DNA of 64,000 bases from Hyphomicrobium sp. Lineage in GTDB: Bacteria > Pseudomonadota > Alphaproteobacteria > Rhizobiales > Hyphomicrobiaceae. Numbering within the stretch: position 1 is the first letter of the stretch; every line of letters begins with the position of its first letter. The stretch spans positions 62,001-126,000 of the forward strand of contig JALHOF010000012.1 of the NCBI GenBank assembly GCA_022843145.1. Direction: 5' to 3'. The translations under genes and the position numbers were made by a program. Of this stretch, positions 9,484 to 18,823 are shown piece after piece. The notes under the pieces were generated by a model. The model was not told the origin of the DNA. It worked only from the letters and a program-made list of their open reading frames with translations, and made no database searches.

Positions 9484-10884
9484 ATGAACGTCACCAGCAA
9501 TATCCCGTTCGAGCGGCCTGCCCGTGAGGCAGGCCCCAGCGCGCGCGGGAGCGAGATCGGCTGGCGGCGAAACCGGCTGCGCTACGGGTTCAACGAGATC
9601 GACGGCTGGCCCGGCTTCGCCTTCAGCGAGAACCGCCACGTCATTCAGCATCGCTTGCGCCTGATGAACACCGAGATCGTCCGCCTGTTCGTGTTCGACA
9701 AGCCGGTGCCCGACCCGTTCAAGGACTGGCGCAGCTTCGCCGCCGTGATCGAGGGTGTCCTCGCGTCTGGCGCGAAGCCGATGATCACGTTCGCCAAGTT
9801 CATGCCCTACTACGAGCCGCGTCAGCTTGCGCGGTTCATCGCCCGCACGCGCGAACTGGTCTGGTGCTGCCTCGAGGAATGGGGCGGCGACGAAGTCAAG
9901 GACTGGTACTGGTGCGTCTGGAACGAGCCGAACAACCCCGACGTCGGCGGCAATCTTTCGTATGCCGACTACCTGCACATCTATAATCAGGTTGCCGACA
10001 CCGTTGTCGAACTGGTCGCGCCGCACATGGCCGGCGGCCGCGTCAAAATCGGCGGCCCGTCGATCGACGGCACGCAGCGCGCTTATTGGCTCGACTGGAT
10101 CGCGCGCCTCTTGAGCGATGTCGGCGACGACCGGCTCGCGTTCGTCAATTGGCACATGTACGCGGATTGGCGGCCGGCTGCGGCTCACGCGACTGTCGAC
10201 GTGAAGCTCGTCGACGATCCCGTCTCACCCGATGGTCCCGTGTTCGAGGCGCTGTCGATGGCGCAGACGACGCAATACGAGGCACGGGCGCGCTCCGTCG
10301 GCCGCCTGATCGGCGATCGCGACATCCTGAATTTCTGTGGCGAGCTCAACACCGTCGCCCACCACGATCATCACTTCACCGGCGGACTCAACCGCAACGT
10401 CGTCGGCGCGACCTACTATGCCTCGGCTCTGCTCAATCTGATGCGCGGCGGCGCTGACCTCGAGATGCGCTGGACCGCGACCTCGAAGCACTGGTTCGGC
10501 CGCGACGACGCCTACGGCCTGATGGACAAGGACGGCGTGCCGACGCCTGCGGCTCTCGCCAAGCAGATTGTCGCCCAGCACGTCCGCCGCGGCGATGAGA
10601 TCACGTTTCCTGACCTTGGCGATCGCAACCCCGGAATAGACAGCGTAGTCGCCAGAGACGTGTCCGGGCGCCTCAGCGCCGTCCTTGTCAACACGCAGCC
10701 TCAGGCGCGCACCGTCGATCTCGCCTCGCTCGGCTCTGGCATCGAGCACTGCGACGACCTACTGCGGCTCGACGGTGGCACGGGCGGCGCGGTGGTCCGC
10801 GCCGCAGCGGCCGGCGTGGTACGTTTCGATGGTTACGGTGTGGCCGTGGTGAGCGAGGATGCGAGCACGACCGTGGCCGACTGA
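9484..10884 (+). CDS. GH39-like glycoside hydrolase (beta-xylosidase/iduronidase-type TIM barrel)
   Basis: 466 residues with (beta/alpha)8 hydrolase features of clan GH-A. WNEPN at residues 146-150 carries the acid/base Glu148, and FCGELN at 284-289 carries a likely nucleophile Glu287; FVNWHMYADW lies between. This layout fits family GH39 (beta-xylosidases, alpha-L-iduronidases). A short beta domain follows the barrel (about residues 375-455). There is no signal peptide, so the enzyme appears cytosolic, which is unusual for a polysaccharide hydrolase. It ends the glycan operon (7-bp gap). It may trim or edit the same glycan the neighbours build, or transglycosylate; this is inference. Confidence 0.78.
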   Translation: MNVTSNIPFERPAREAGPSARGSEIGWRRNRLRYGFNEIDGWPGFAFSENRHVIQHRLRLMNTEIVRLFVFDKPVPDPFKDWRSFAAVIEGVLASGAKPMITFAKFMPYYEPRQLARFIARTRELVWCCLEEWGGDEVKDWYWCVWNEPNNPDVGGNLSYADYLHIYNQVADTVVELVAPHMAGGRVKIGGPSIDGTQRAYWLDWIARLLSDVGDDRLAFVNWHMYADWRPAAAHATVDVKLVDDPVSPDGPVFEALSMAQTTQYEARARSVGRLIGDRDILNFCGELNTVAHHDHHFTGGLNRNVVGATYYASALLNLMRGGADLEMRWTATSKHWFGRDDAYGLMDKDGVPTPAALAKQIVAQHVRRGDEITFPDLGDRNPGIDSVVARDVSGRLSAVLVNTQPQARTVDLASLGSGIEHCDDLLRLDGGTGGAVVRAAAAGVVRFDGYGVAVVSEDASTTVAD

Positions 10885-10978
10885 CCGGATTTTGACCGGG
10901 GATAGCGACCCGACACGAAGCTGACCGGACACGGATCAGCGGAGCCGGACCGAATGCAACATTTGAAGGAGCGGACGC

Positions 10979-11539
10979 GTGGACAAGGCACTGGGCTGGA
11001 TCGGCGAGATCTTCCAAACCCTGCTCAAGCTGGTGCCATGGCTGGTGATCGTGCCCGCCACGCACGGAGGTGTGGCCTTCGTGCACGGAAAGCATATCAA
11101 GAAGTGGGGTCCTGGCCTGCACTGGTACTGGCCTGTGGCGACCCAATACAAACTGATTGCCACGGTACGGCAAACGCAGATGATCGGGTCCAAGGTCGTA
11201 ATGACCAAGGATCAGAAGACCGTCCTCGTCGGCGCGCTCGTGACCTACCACATCGACGACGTCGTCGCCGCCTTGGGTCACGTTGCCGACCTCGCCTCCG
11301 ACGTCATGGAGCGCTCGCAGGGCGCGATCTACGATTCGATTGGCAAGTACTCGCTCGTCGAAATCCAGGGTGACCGCGGCGCATTTCGCGACATCATGAC
11401 GGAGCGCGTCGGCGAGGCGCTGAACGGCTACGGCGTCAAGATCATCCAGGTACAGCTCACCGAATTCGCACCGGCGCGCGTGCTCGCGTTGAACGCCCGC
11501 AGCACGGTCGGCCAGTACACCATGTGGACCGGGTTCTGA
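10979..11539 (+). CDS. SPFH/Band 7 (stomatin/prohibitin-like) domain protein
   Basis: 186-residue protein with an N-terminal hydrophobic segment (about residues 14-34) and a Band 7 domain: GLHWYWPVATQYKLIATVRQ, DQKTVLVGALVTYHIDD, YGVKIIQVQLTEFAPARVL. GTG start with AAGGAG about 8 bp upstream. SPFH proteins scaffold membrane microdomains. This one is short, ending just after the Band 7 core and lacking the long C-terminal coiled coil of stomatins. It follows the glycan operon by 94 bp on the same strand and may be co-transcribed. Partner unknown. Confidence 0.8.
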   Translation: MDKALGWIGEIFQTLLKLVPWLVIVPATHGGVAFVHGKHIKKWGPGLHWYWPVATQYKLIATVRQTQMIGSKVVMTKDQKTVLVGALVTYHIDDVVAALGHVADLASDVMERSQGAIYDSIGKYSLVEIQGDRGAFRDIMTERVGEALNGYGVKIIQVQLTEFAPARVLALNARSTVGQYTMWTGF

Positions 11540-11890
11540 GGTCCCGACGGCGCGGTGCCGCTCAGCATCGTGGCTTGCCGTGAGGTGATTCCCCTCAAGG
11601 ACGGCGCGCCGGATCGTCAACCCCTGAGCAGTTAGAGGGATTAAGGCAGACGGTTGCGGACTGCGGCAAGCCGGGAGCGGGGCATTTCGAACCAGGGAGC
11701 TATCGAGGGTTCGAGCCCGTCTGGAACCGCTGCCATCATCGAGGACGCACGGCTGGCGAAGAAGCGGGCCGGTCCGGCGTGGCGAAAAATACTTTGCAGT
11801 CGATGAACCAATCGGAGCGTCGCGGCGACCAACCGGGTGCAGGAGTGCGGATCGGCCGCGCTCCCGAGACAAGCACCGGAGCACAGAACC
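11540..11890. other. Intergenic region without a recognised gene
   Basis: 351 bp between the SPFH gene and a small secreted protein. No convincing coding frame. A GAGGGTTCGAGCCCGTC stretch at 11705-11721 looks like a tRNA T-arm with one mismatch, but no proper anticodon arm surrounds it. Nothing else stands out. Confidence 0.4.
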
Positions 11891-12118
11891 ATGTCACAGC
11901 GCACCTCGCTCACCATCACAGCCGCAGTGTTCGCCGCAGTCGCTTCGATCGCCGCCTCCGCAAGCGCCGCGACGGTCAAGAAGAGCCCGTTCTGTTTCGC
12001 CGGCTCCCCGACACCGAAATATATCTGCGACGCCATCAAGGCCAACACGAAGCCGGTACAGGGGCCGAAACGCGTCAAGCACGACACCGCCAAGAACGCG
12101 ATCGGCAATATCCGTTGA
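11891..12118 (+). CDS. Small secreted hypothetical protein (75 aa)
   Basis: 75 residues starting MSQRTSLTITAAVFAAVASI, a clear Sec signal peptide with probable cleavage after ASA (about residue 24). The mature part of about 50 residues has two Cys (KSPFCFAGSP and KYICDAIK) that could form a disulfide, and many Lys. The start is the ATG at 11891; the longer frame from a GTG at 11837 would hide the signal peptide. An 11-bp inverted repeat follows 18 bp after the stop. No family recognised; a small periplasmic protein is the only supported statement. Confidence 0.6.
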   Translation: MSQRTSLTITAAVFAAVASIAASASAATVKKSPFCFAGSPTPKYICDAIKANTKPVQGPKRVKHDTAKNAIGNIR

Positions 12119-12136
12119 AGACGAGACGCAACAGCA

Positions 12137-12188
12137 GTGGCTCCGGACTCGTGCCGACTGAAAACGCCGGTCACGGATCCGGAGCCAC
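12137..12188 (+). terminator. Hairpin after the small secreted protein gene
   Basis: Perfect 11-bp inverted repeat GTGGCTCCGGA (12137-12147) and TCCGGAGCCAC (12178-12188) with a 30-base loop, beginning 18 bp after the stop at 12118. There is no T-run after it, so it may stabilise the mRNA end or act as a weak or factor-dependent terminator. Confidence 0.45.
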
Positions 12189-12269
12189 GCTGGAGCCGTC
12201 AGCGAGCTACCATTGCTGGAGGTTCGCGGACTGCCTCTCTCGATGAACGGCCGCACCATCATTGACCAA

Positions 12270-12291
12270 GGAGCCCGAAGCTACGGGCTCC
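12270..12291. terminator. Second short hairpin (8-bp stem)
   Basis: GGAGCCCG and CGGGCTCC separated by 6 bases. It lies in the 354-bp gap (12119-12472) between the small secreted protein and the peroxidase gene, without a following T-tract. The rest of this gap shows no gene. Confidence 0.4.
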
Positions 12292-12472
12292 GTGCGCCAA
12301 AGTTTCAGTTATGCCCCCATCACACTGTTTTGATGGCAGCGAACGCGTAGTTGCTTGGACCGTGATGACGCCTCCGTGGCAATCCGGGATCGCAGGAGAC
12401 GCCCGATCAAATCTTCGCGTTTTCCGCATCCTGGTCTCCAACGCATCCGCATTCGTTCAGGAGCAAAAATCC

Positions 12473-13471
12473 ATGTCGAGATTCACCACTGGCCGCCTCG
12501 GCCTGCTTGTCGCCTCGCTTGCCGTCATTCCCCTCGCCGCATCTCCGGCGACCGCGCAATTGGCCGAGCCATCGGCCGAGACAATCGTCGATGCATTGAA
12601 CACCATTTTCGGAAAGCAGAAGGCGCGCGCCAGCCACGCCAAGGGGCAGTGCGTCACCGGCACCTTCACGCCGGCGGCTGATGCGGCCGGACTGAGCAAA
12701 TCACCGAACTTCGCCAAGGCCGTGCCCGTCCTTGCCCGCTTCTCGATGGGCGGCGGCAACCCGAAAATTTCCGACGCCACGAAGGCGGCTGTCCGTGCCA
12801 TCGCCTTCAAGCTCGACCCCGACGGAAAGTCCTCGGAGTTCGCCTTCGTCAGCGCGCCTGTGCAGTTCGCGAAGAACCCGGCGCAGATGCTCGGCTTCCT
12901 GCAGGCCCGCTTCCCTGGCGCCGACGGCAAACCCGATCCCGCCAAGATCAAGGCGTTCTCGGACGCCAACCCGGAGACGACGAACCAGGGCAAGTGGCTC
13001 GCCGGCAAGCCCGTGCCCGCCAGCTATGCGGGCGTCAACTACTGGGGCATTCACGCCTACACACTCACCAATGCGAAGGGTGACAAGGCGGTCGTGAAGT
13101 TCAAGCTGATCCCGACGGCGGGTGAGGCTGGCCTCACCGACGACGAGGCCAAGGCGAAACCCGCCGATTTCCTCGTCGACGAGCTGAAGGGACGGCTCGC
13201 GAAGGGCCCCGCGAGCTTCGATCTCGTCGCGATCATGGGCGAAGCGGGCGACCAGACCAACGACCCCTCCGCCATGTGGCCGGAAGACAAGCGCAAGAGC
13301 GTGAAGCTCGGCACGATGTCCATCGCGGCGATCGCCGACAACGCCACGTGCGACGCCGGAATTTTCGATCCGACGAACCTCGCCGACGGCATCAGCGGCC
13401 CGAAGGAAGATCCGCTGTTCGAAATCCGCGCCCCTGCCTACGCCGTGTCGCTGACCCGGCGTGCGCAGTAG
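12473..13471 (+). CDS. Periplasmic catalase-family heme peroxidase (SrpA/catalase-related peroxidase type)
   Basis: 332 residues; signal peptide MSRFTTGRLGLLVASLAVIP... cleaved near ATAQ. The compact catalase core is recognisable: distal catalytic His in RASHAKGQCVTGTF, NYWGIHAYTLTNAKG, and the heme-ligand Tyr in RAPAYAVSLTRR (Arg319, Tyr323) near the C-terminus after FDPTNLADGI. At about 300 mature residues it is the small catalase-related peroxidase type rather than a full-length catalase. It probably removes peroxides in the periplasm using organic reductants. The ATG at 12473 has AGGAG upstream and yields the signal peptide; the longer frame from 12311 is discounted. Confidence 0.88.
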   Translation: MSRFTTGRLGLLVASLAVIPLAASPATAQLAEPSAETIVDALNTIFGKQKARASHAKGQCVTGTFTPAADAAGLSKSPNFAKAVPVLARFSMGGGNPKISDATKAAVRAIAFKLDPDGKSSEFAFVSAPVQFAKNPAQMLGFLQARFPGADGKPDPAKIKAFSDANPETTNQGKWLAGKPVPASYAGVNYWGIHAYTLTNAKGDKAVVKFKLIPTAGEAGLTDDEAKAKPADFLVDELKGRLAKGPASFDLVAIMGEAGDQTNDPSAMWPEDKRKSVKLGTMSIAAIADNATCDAGIFDPTNLADGISGPKEDPLFEIRAPAYAVSLTRRAQ

Positions 13472-13521
13472 TCGCAAAGACATCAGTTGAAGTCACGTCA
13501 GCGGGGTAGCTTGACGGGCGG

Positions 13522-13560
13522 GAGGGTGGCGCATCGATACGCCACCCTCTCGTGCTTTTA
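13522..13560 (+). terminator. Terminator between peroxidase and OYE genes
   Basis: GAGGGTGGCG and CGCCACCCTC form a perfect 10-bp stem with an 8-base loop, followed by TCGTGCTTTTA. It sits 50 bp after the peroxidase stop, and the next gene is convergent, so it may serve both. Confidence 0.7.
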
Positions 13561-13631
13561 GCCGCGCAACAGACATTGGTCGACGCGGCAGGCGACGGCC
13601 GAATGAATCATGCTTTCGTCCGAATTCATGC

Positions 13632-14708
13632 TCACGCCGCCAGCACCGGATAGTCGGTGTAGCCCTTCTCTCCCGGCGTATAGAATGTCGCCTGATGCGG
13701 CGCCGTCAAAGCGGCACCGGTCTTGATGCGCTCGGCGAGATCCGGGTTCGAGATGTAGTTGGTACCGAACGCGATCGCCTCTGCGCCTCCCGAAGAAACG
13801 AGCTGCGCGCCAGTTACTCCGGTGTAGCCGCCGCAGGCGATAATTGCCCCCTTGTAGACGCCGCGCGCCAACGTCACCGGATCGGTTGCGCTCGCATTCG
13901 CGAAAGGACGCATGACATGGAGATAGGCGAGGCCGTAACCCGATAGGCGCGCGAGATAGTGGGCGTAGAGGTCTTCGAGGTCGGTTTCCTGTATGCCATT
14001 GAACTCATGGCCGGGACTGACGCGCAGGCCGACGCGGTTCGCCGGCACGGCATCGAGTACGGCCTCCACGACTTCCAACGGCATGCGCACCCGGTTCTCG
14101 ATCGAGCCGCCGTAGTTGTCGTTGCGCTGGTTGACGTTCGACGACAGGAACTGGTGCAACAGATAGCCGTTGGCCGAGTGGATCTCGACGCCGTCAAATC
14201 CGAGATCGACGGCGGCCTTGGCTGATGCCGCGAAGTCGGCTGCGATCCTCGGGATCTCGCTCTCCTCAAGCGCGCGCGGCACGTCGTGATCGACCATGCC
14301 CTTTTGATCCGTCCACATCTTGCCCGGTGCCTGGACCGCGCTCGGCGCGACCGTCTCACCGGCGACGCCGCGATTGAGCGCCGACGCGATGCGGCCCACG
14401 TGCCAGAGCTGCACCGCGATCTTGCCGCCCTTCGCATGGACCGCGTCGACGACCTTCGACCACGCGGCGCGCTGCTCGGGCGTATGGATACCCGGTGTGC
14501 GGCAGTAGCCCATGGCGTCGAACGAGATTTGCGTGGCCTCGGTGATGACCAGTCCGGCCGTCGCGCGTTGCGCATAATACGCTGCGGCAAACGGGGCAGG
14601 AATGCCCGTGGTCGAGGCGCGCGACCGCGTCAGCGGCGCCATGACAATACGGTTCTTCATGTCGATTCCGCCGAGTGACAGCGGCGAAAAGAGTGACGTC
14701 GTGTTCAT
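13632..14708 (-). CDS. NADH:flavin oxidoreductase, Old Yellow Enzyme family (NemA-like alkene reductase)
   Basis: 358-residue FMN-dependent TIM-barrel oxidoreductase that reduces activated C=C bonds of electrophiles such as N-ethylmaleimide, and nitro or nitrate esters. Family hallmarks: KNRIVMAPLTRSRA at the N-terminus, the active-site region GFDGVEIHSANGYLLHQFLS with the His/Asn pair, SNVNQRNDNYGGSIENR, and the C-terminal phosphate-binding GGYTG and AIAFGTNYISNPDL. Length is typical of the classical OYE class. It is a single gene, convergent with the peroxidase and separated from groES by a long regulatory gap; both flanks suggest stress functions. Confidence 0.92.
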   Translation of the reverse strand: MNTTSLFSPLSLGGIDMKNRIVMAPLTRSRASTTGIPAPFAAAYYAQRATAGLVITEATQISFDAMGYCRTPGIHTPEQRAAWSKVVDAVHAKGGKIAVQLWHVGRIASALNRGVAGETVAPSAVQAPGKMWTDQKGMVDHDVPRALEESEIPRIAADFAASAKAAVDLGFDGVEIHSANGYLLHQFLSSNVNQRNDNYGGSIENRVRMPLEVVEAVLDAVPANRVGLRVSPGHEFNGIQETDLEDLYAHYLARLSGYGLAYLHVMRPFANASATDPVTLARGVYKGAIIACGGYTGVTGAQLVSSGGAEAIAFGTNYISNPDLAERIKTGAALTAPHQATFYTPGEKGYTDYPVLAA

Positions 14709-14994
14709 GTAATTTTCCTATGTCTGACAGTGCTTTGCGGTGGCACCGGTTCTCGAACTGATGCAGCGTGCACTAGATCGGCGCACATACCCGGTACGTG
14801 CGAGACGGCCGGCCCGACGCCTCAGCGGCGACGGAGAACGCACGCAAACCACCGGAATTGCCGATACCCGCGCTCTCAACGTGGGTGCACAAGTTCGCAT
14901 GTTCAATATATCCGTACTAACGATTTGGAGCGGAACGGCAACCACCGGTTCGCATTCGATCCGGCGGCAGTTCGCCTGCGCTGATGTGGATCGC

Positions 14995-15024
14995 CTTGAC
15001 ACCTGCTCGGCATGCGCCTATCTC
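14995..15024 (+). promoter_or_regulatory. RpoH-like heat-shock promoter of groES-groEL
   Basis: CTTGACA (-35, core TTGACA at 14996-15001) and CCTATCT (-10 region, 15017-15023), with 17 bp between TTGACA and TATCTC. This fits the alphaproteobacterial sigma-32 pattern (CTTGAA/C ... CCTATNT) better than the housekeeping one. The start site would fall near 15031, just before the CIRCE element. The rest of the 427-bp gap from 14709 shows no gene. Confidence 0.7.
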
Positions 15025-15036
15025 ACACCCGGCGGC

Positions 15037-15063
15037 TTGGCACTCTCACTTAGATAGTGCTAA
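15037..15063 (+). promoter_or_regulatory. CIRCE operator (HrcA binding site)
   Basis: Arms TTGGCACTC (15037-15045) and TAGTGCTAA (15055-15063) with exactly 9 bases between, against the consensus TTAGCACTC-N9-GAGTGCTAA. One mismatch in each arm. It lies between the promoter and groES, so HrcA repression is expected in addition to RpoH activation. No hrcA gene is in the window. Confidence 0.92.
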
Positions 15064-15135
15064 CAACGCCAACCCAGATCCACCGATCAGGCAGTAAATC
15101 AGTCATAAGCCACTGAAATCGGAGAAGTTTTACCA

Positions 15136-15426
15136 ATGAAGTTCCGTCCCCTCCACGACCGCGTCGTGGTCAAGCGCGCCGATGCCGAAACCAAATCCGC
15201 TGGCGGCATCATCATCCCCGACAGCGCCGGTGAGAAGCCGTCGCAGGGCGAAGTGATCGCCGTCGGACCCGGTGCCCGCGACGAGGCCGGCAAGCTCGTT
15301 CCGATCGATCTCAAAAAGGGTGACAAGGTGCTGTTCGGCAAGTGGTCGGGCACCGAAGTCAAGATCGACGGCCAGGATCTCCTGATCATGAAGGAGAGCG
15401 ACATCATGGGCGTGATCGAGAAGTGA
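15136..15426 (+). CDS. groES: Co-chaperonin GroES
   Basis: 96 residues, full length. [12 protein letters not shown] at the start, the mobile loop [14 protein letters not shown] that contacts GroEL, the roof-forming [10 protein letters not shown] region and the terminal GVIEK are all conserved. It forms the heptameric lid of the GroEL folding chamber in the cytosol. An AGGAG-like GGAGAAG lies upstream of the ATG. First gene of the heat-shock operon under the RpoH-like promoter and CIRCE. Confidence 0.99.
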   Translation: MKFRPLHDRVVVKRADAETKSAGGIIIPDSAGEKPSQGEVIAVGPGARDEAGKLVPIDLKKGDKVLFGKWSGTEVKIDGQDLLIMKESDIMGVIEK

Positions 15427-15476
15427 CCGTGCGGCCCGGCCCAGTCCGGCTGGGCTCGACCGAACTTCCGCACGGT
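15425..15476 (+). other. Stem-loop immediately after groES
   Basis: ACCGTGCGG (15425-15433) pairs perfectly with CCGCACGGT (15468-15476), and inside them GCCCAG-TCCGG-CTGGGC forms a second stem. The structure starts at the groES stop codon and has no T-run, so it is more likely an mRNA processing or stability element, or an attenuator, than a full terminator. Confidence 0.6.
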
Positions 15477-15477
15477 T

Positions 15478-15567
15478 ATCCTCGGACTTGATCCGAGGGT
15501 CCATACCCCTCCCCTGACGTACATCCCAGCGGTTCGCTGGATGGCCGGATCAAGTCCGGCCATGACG
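15478..15567. repeat. Palindromic intergenic repeat inserted between groES and groEL
   Basis: Two hairpin-forming arms, CCTCGGACTTGATCCGAGG (15480-15498) and GGCCGGATCAAGTCCGGCC (15543-15561). They are also inverted copies of each other through CGGACTTGATCCG and CGGATCAAGTCCG. Its minus-strand translation gives MAGLDPAIQR, a peptide commonly produced from a widespread Rhizobiales intergenic palindromic repeat (in database proteins often MAGLDPAIHV). It is transcribed within the groESL mRNA. Confidence 0.7.
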
Positions 15568-15572
15568 TGTAA

Positions 15573-17240
<1,668 letters not shown>

Positions 17241-17269
17241 GCCTCAAGCTCACGGCCAAATTGCATTGG

Positions 17270-17301
17270 GCATGGGCGGCTGCGGTCGCCCATGCTTTTT
17301 T
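17270..17301 (+). terminator. Rho-independent terminator of groESL
   Basis: GCATGGGCG and CGCCCATGC form a perfect 9-bp stem with loop GCTGCGGT, followed directly by TTTTTT (17296-17301). Textbook intrinsic terminator 29 bp after the groEL stop. Confidence 0.93.
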
Positions 17302-17388
17302 GTTGCCAACATCGGACAGGCCCGATCTCCGGCGGCGACATGGGAATTTAATGTCTCTTGCTCGGCGCTTCGGATGCCCACAAGCATC

Positions 17389-17532
17389 CGCGCCGGGCTC
17401 GGCGCTTCGGATGCCCATCCCGCGTCGGCGCTTGCGCCGGAGCGGCGATCAAGAGGCAACCGCGCCGGGCTCGGCGCTTCGGATGCCCATCCCGCGTCGG
17501 CGCTTGCGCCGGAGCGGCGATCAAGAGGCAAC
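17389..17532. repeat. 72-bp direct tandem duplication (two identical copies)
   Basis: 17389-17460 and 17461-17532 are identical 72-bp units beginning CGCGCCGGGCTCGGCGCTTC. A partial unit (CTCGGCGCTTCGGATGCCCA, 17361-17380) precedes and CGCG follows. 72 bp is 24 codons, so open frames run through on both strands, but neither has a coding look. The unit contains the inverted motif GGCGCTTGCGCC. It lies in the 406-bp gap between groEL and the DUF808 gene, otherwise empty after the terminator. Confidence 0.85.
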
Positions 17533-17646
17533 CGCGACTGACAACGGTGCTCCGATATTCGGAAGGGCCGCTCGCAAGAGCCGCCCTATTCGTTTGAGCA
17601 TCGGCAGCGAACGCGTGCGGCCGCACCGACGGCGGCGCTTTCCTCA

Positions 17647-18585
17647 TCAATGCGCGACGAATCGTCCGACGGTCATGGCAATGATCCAGCCGATGGCAGC
17701 ACCGATGAGGCCGGCGGCGGTGGCGTCGACGAGCCAAGTGACGAACCCGGCCGCCGGACCGAACACCGCGCCCACCTGGCCGGCGAAGCCATGAATGGCA
17801 TGCGGGATCGCGCCGAGGCCGTACTCCTCGAGCCCGTGCAGGATGATGCCGCCACCGACCCACAACATGGCCAGCATACCGACGAACGCGAGGCCCTTGA
17901 GGAACGGCGGCATGGCTTCGACGATGCGGCGACCGAGGGCACGCACCGTCGCCGTGCTGCCCTCACGCGCGAGATGGATGCCGAAGTCGTCGGCCTTGAC
18001 GATGAGCGCGACGGCGCCATAGACCGCGGCGGTGACGAGCACCGCGACGACCGCGAGCGTCAGCGCCCGGCTGAGAAGGTCGGGCATGGTCAGCGATGCC
18101 AGCGTCAGCGCCATGATCTCGGCCGAAAGAATGAAGTCGGTGCGGATCGCGCTCGCGACCTTCGCATCCTCGAGCGCCTTCGGGTCGCCCGCCGGCATTT
18201 CGACGGCCTTCGACGGAAGCGCCGCCTCCGGAACCAAGATCGCGTGCAATTTCTCGTAGCCCTCGAAGCAGAGGTACGCGCCGCCGATCATCAACAGCGG
18301 CGTGATCGCCCACGGTGCATAGGCGCTAAGCAGCAACGCGGCGGGCAACAAATAGATGAGCTTGTTCTTGATCGATCCCCACGCGATGCGGCCGATCACC
18401 GGCAATTCCCGCGCGGCGGCGAGCCCGACCACATAGCGCGGTGTCACGGCGGCGTCGTCGATGACGATACCGGCCGCGTTCTTGCTGGCCTTGACCGCCT
18501 GTACGGCGACGTCGTCGAGGGAGGCGACAGCCGTCTTGGCGATCGCTGCAATATCGTCGAGCAGCGCAAAGAGACCGGAAATCAT
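17647..18585 (-). CDS. DUF808 (YedI-like) multi-pass inner-membrane protein
   Basis: 312 residues. MISGLFALLDDIAAIAKTA, then SLDDVA and ASKNAAGIVIDDAAVTPRYV are the conserved DUF808 opening, followed by several membrane segments (around YLLPAALLLSAYAPWAI, the ALTLAVVAVLVTAAVYGAVAL region, GLAFVGMLAMLWVGGGIIL and a C-terminal pair). The family is widespread and its function is unknown. The ATG at 18585 matches the family start; the frame upstream to 18747 is not supported. Ends 115 bp from the tandem repeat. Confidence 0.87.
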   Translation of the reverse strand: MISGLFALLDDIAAIAKTAVASLDDVAVQAVKASKNAAGIVIDDAAVTPRYVVGLAAARELPVIGRIAWGSIKNKLIYLLPAALLLSAYAPWAITPLLMIGGAYLCFEGYEKLHAILVPEAALPSKAVEMPAGDPKALEDAKVASAIRTDFILSAEIMALTLASLTMPDLLSRALTLAVVAVLVTAAVYGAVALIVKADDFGIHLAREGSTATVRALGRRIVEAMPPFLKGLAFVGMLAMLWVGGGIILHGLEEYGLGAIPHAIHGFAGQVGAVFGPAAGFVTWLVDATAAGLIGAAIGWIIAMTVGRFVAH

Positions 18586-18823
18586 GAGAGATCCATCGAG
18601 GTTGGCTGGAGGATTGGAGACCGGACGCGCGCTAGGGCAGCAGCCAGTTAAGGAAACGAAATCGACGCGCCAGAGAACCAGCGCCAAGCACGTTTGTCGA
18701 CCGGGCATTTCACCCGGGAATGTGCTGGACAATTCGGGCCACCACACCGCCGGCTCTCCGCGCCTGACGGAGCGGAGATCACGGTTGCAGTGGCTATACG
18801 GCCGCCAACGTCCGGTGCGACGC

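Noticed and set aside
11654-11735. tRNA-like segment with T-arm-like GAGGGTTCGAGCCCGTC and a possible GGTTGCG/TGGAACC acceptor stem
   Set aside because: Mismatches in both stems, no credible anticodon or D arm, and no standard length. Not called as a tRNA.
17389-17532. Tandem repeat considered as a CRISPR array
   Set aside because: Units are contiguous with no spacers, and no cas genes are nearby.
17348-17863. Minus-strand frame through the 72-bp repeat giving a 24-residue peptide repeat
   Set aside because: Frame is open only because the unit is a multiple of three; overlaps the DUF808 gene and has no start support.
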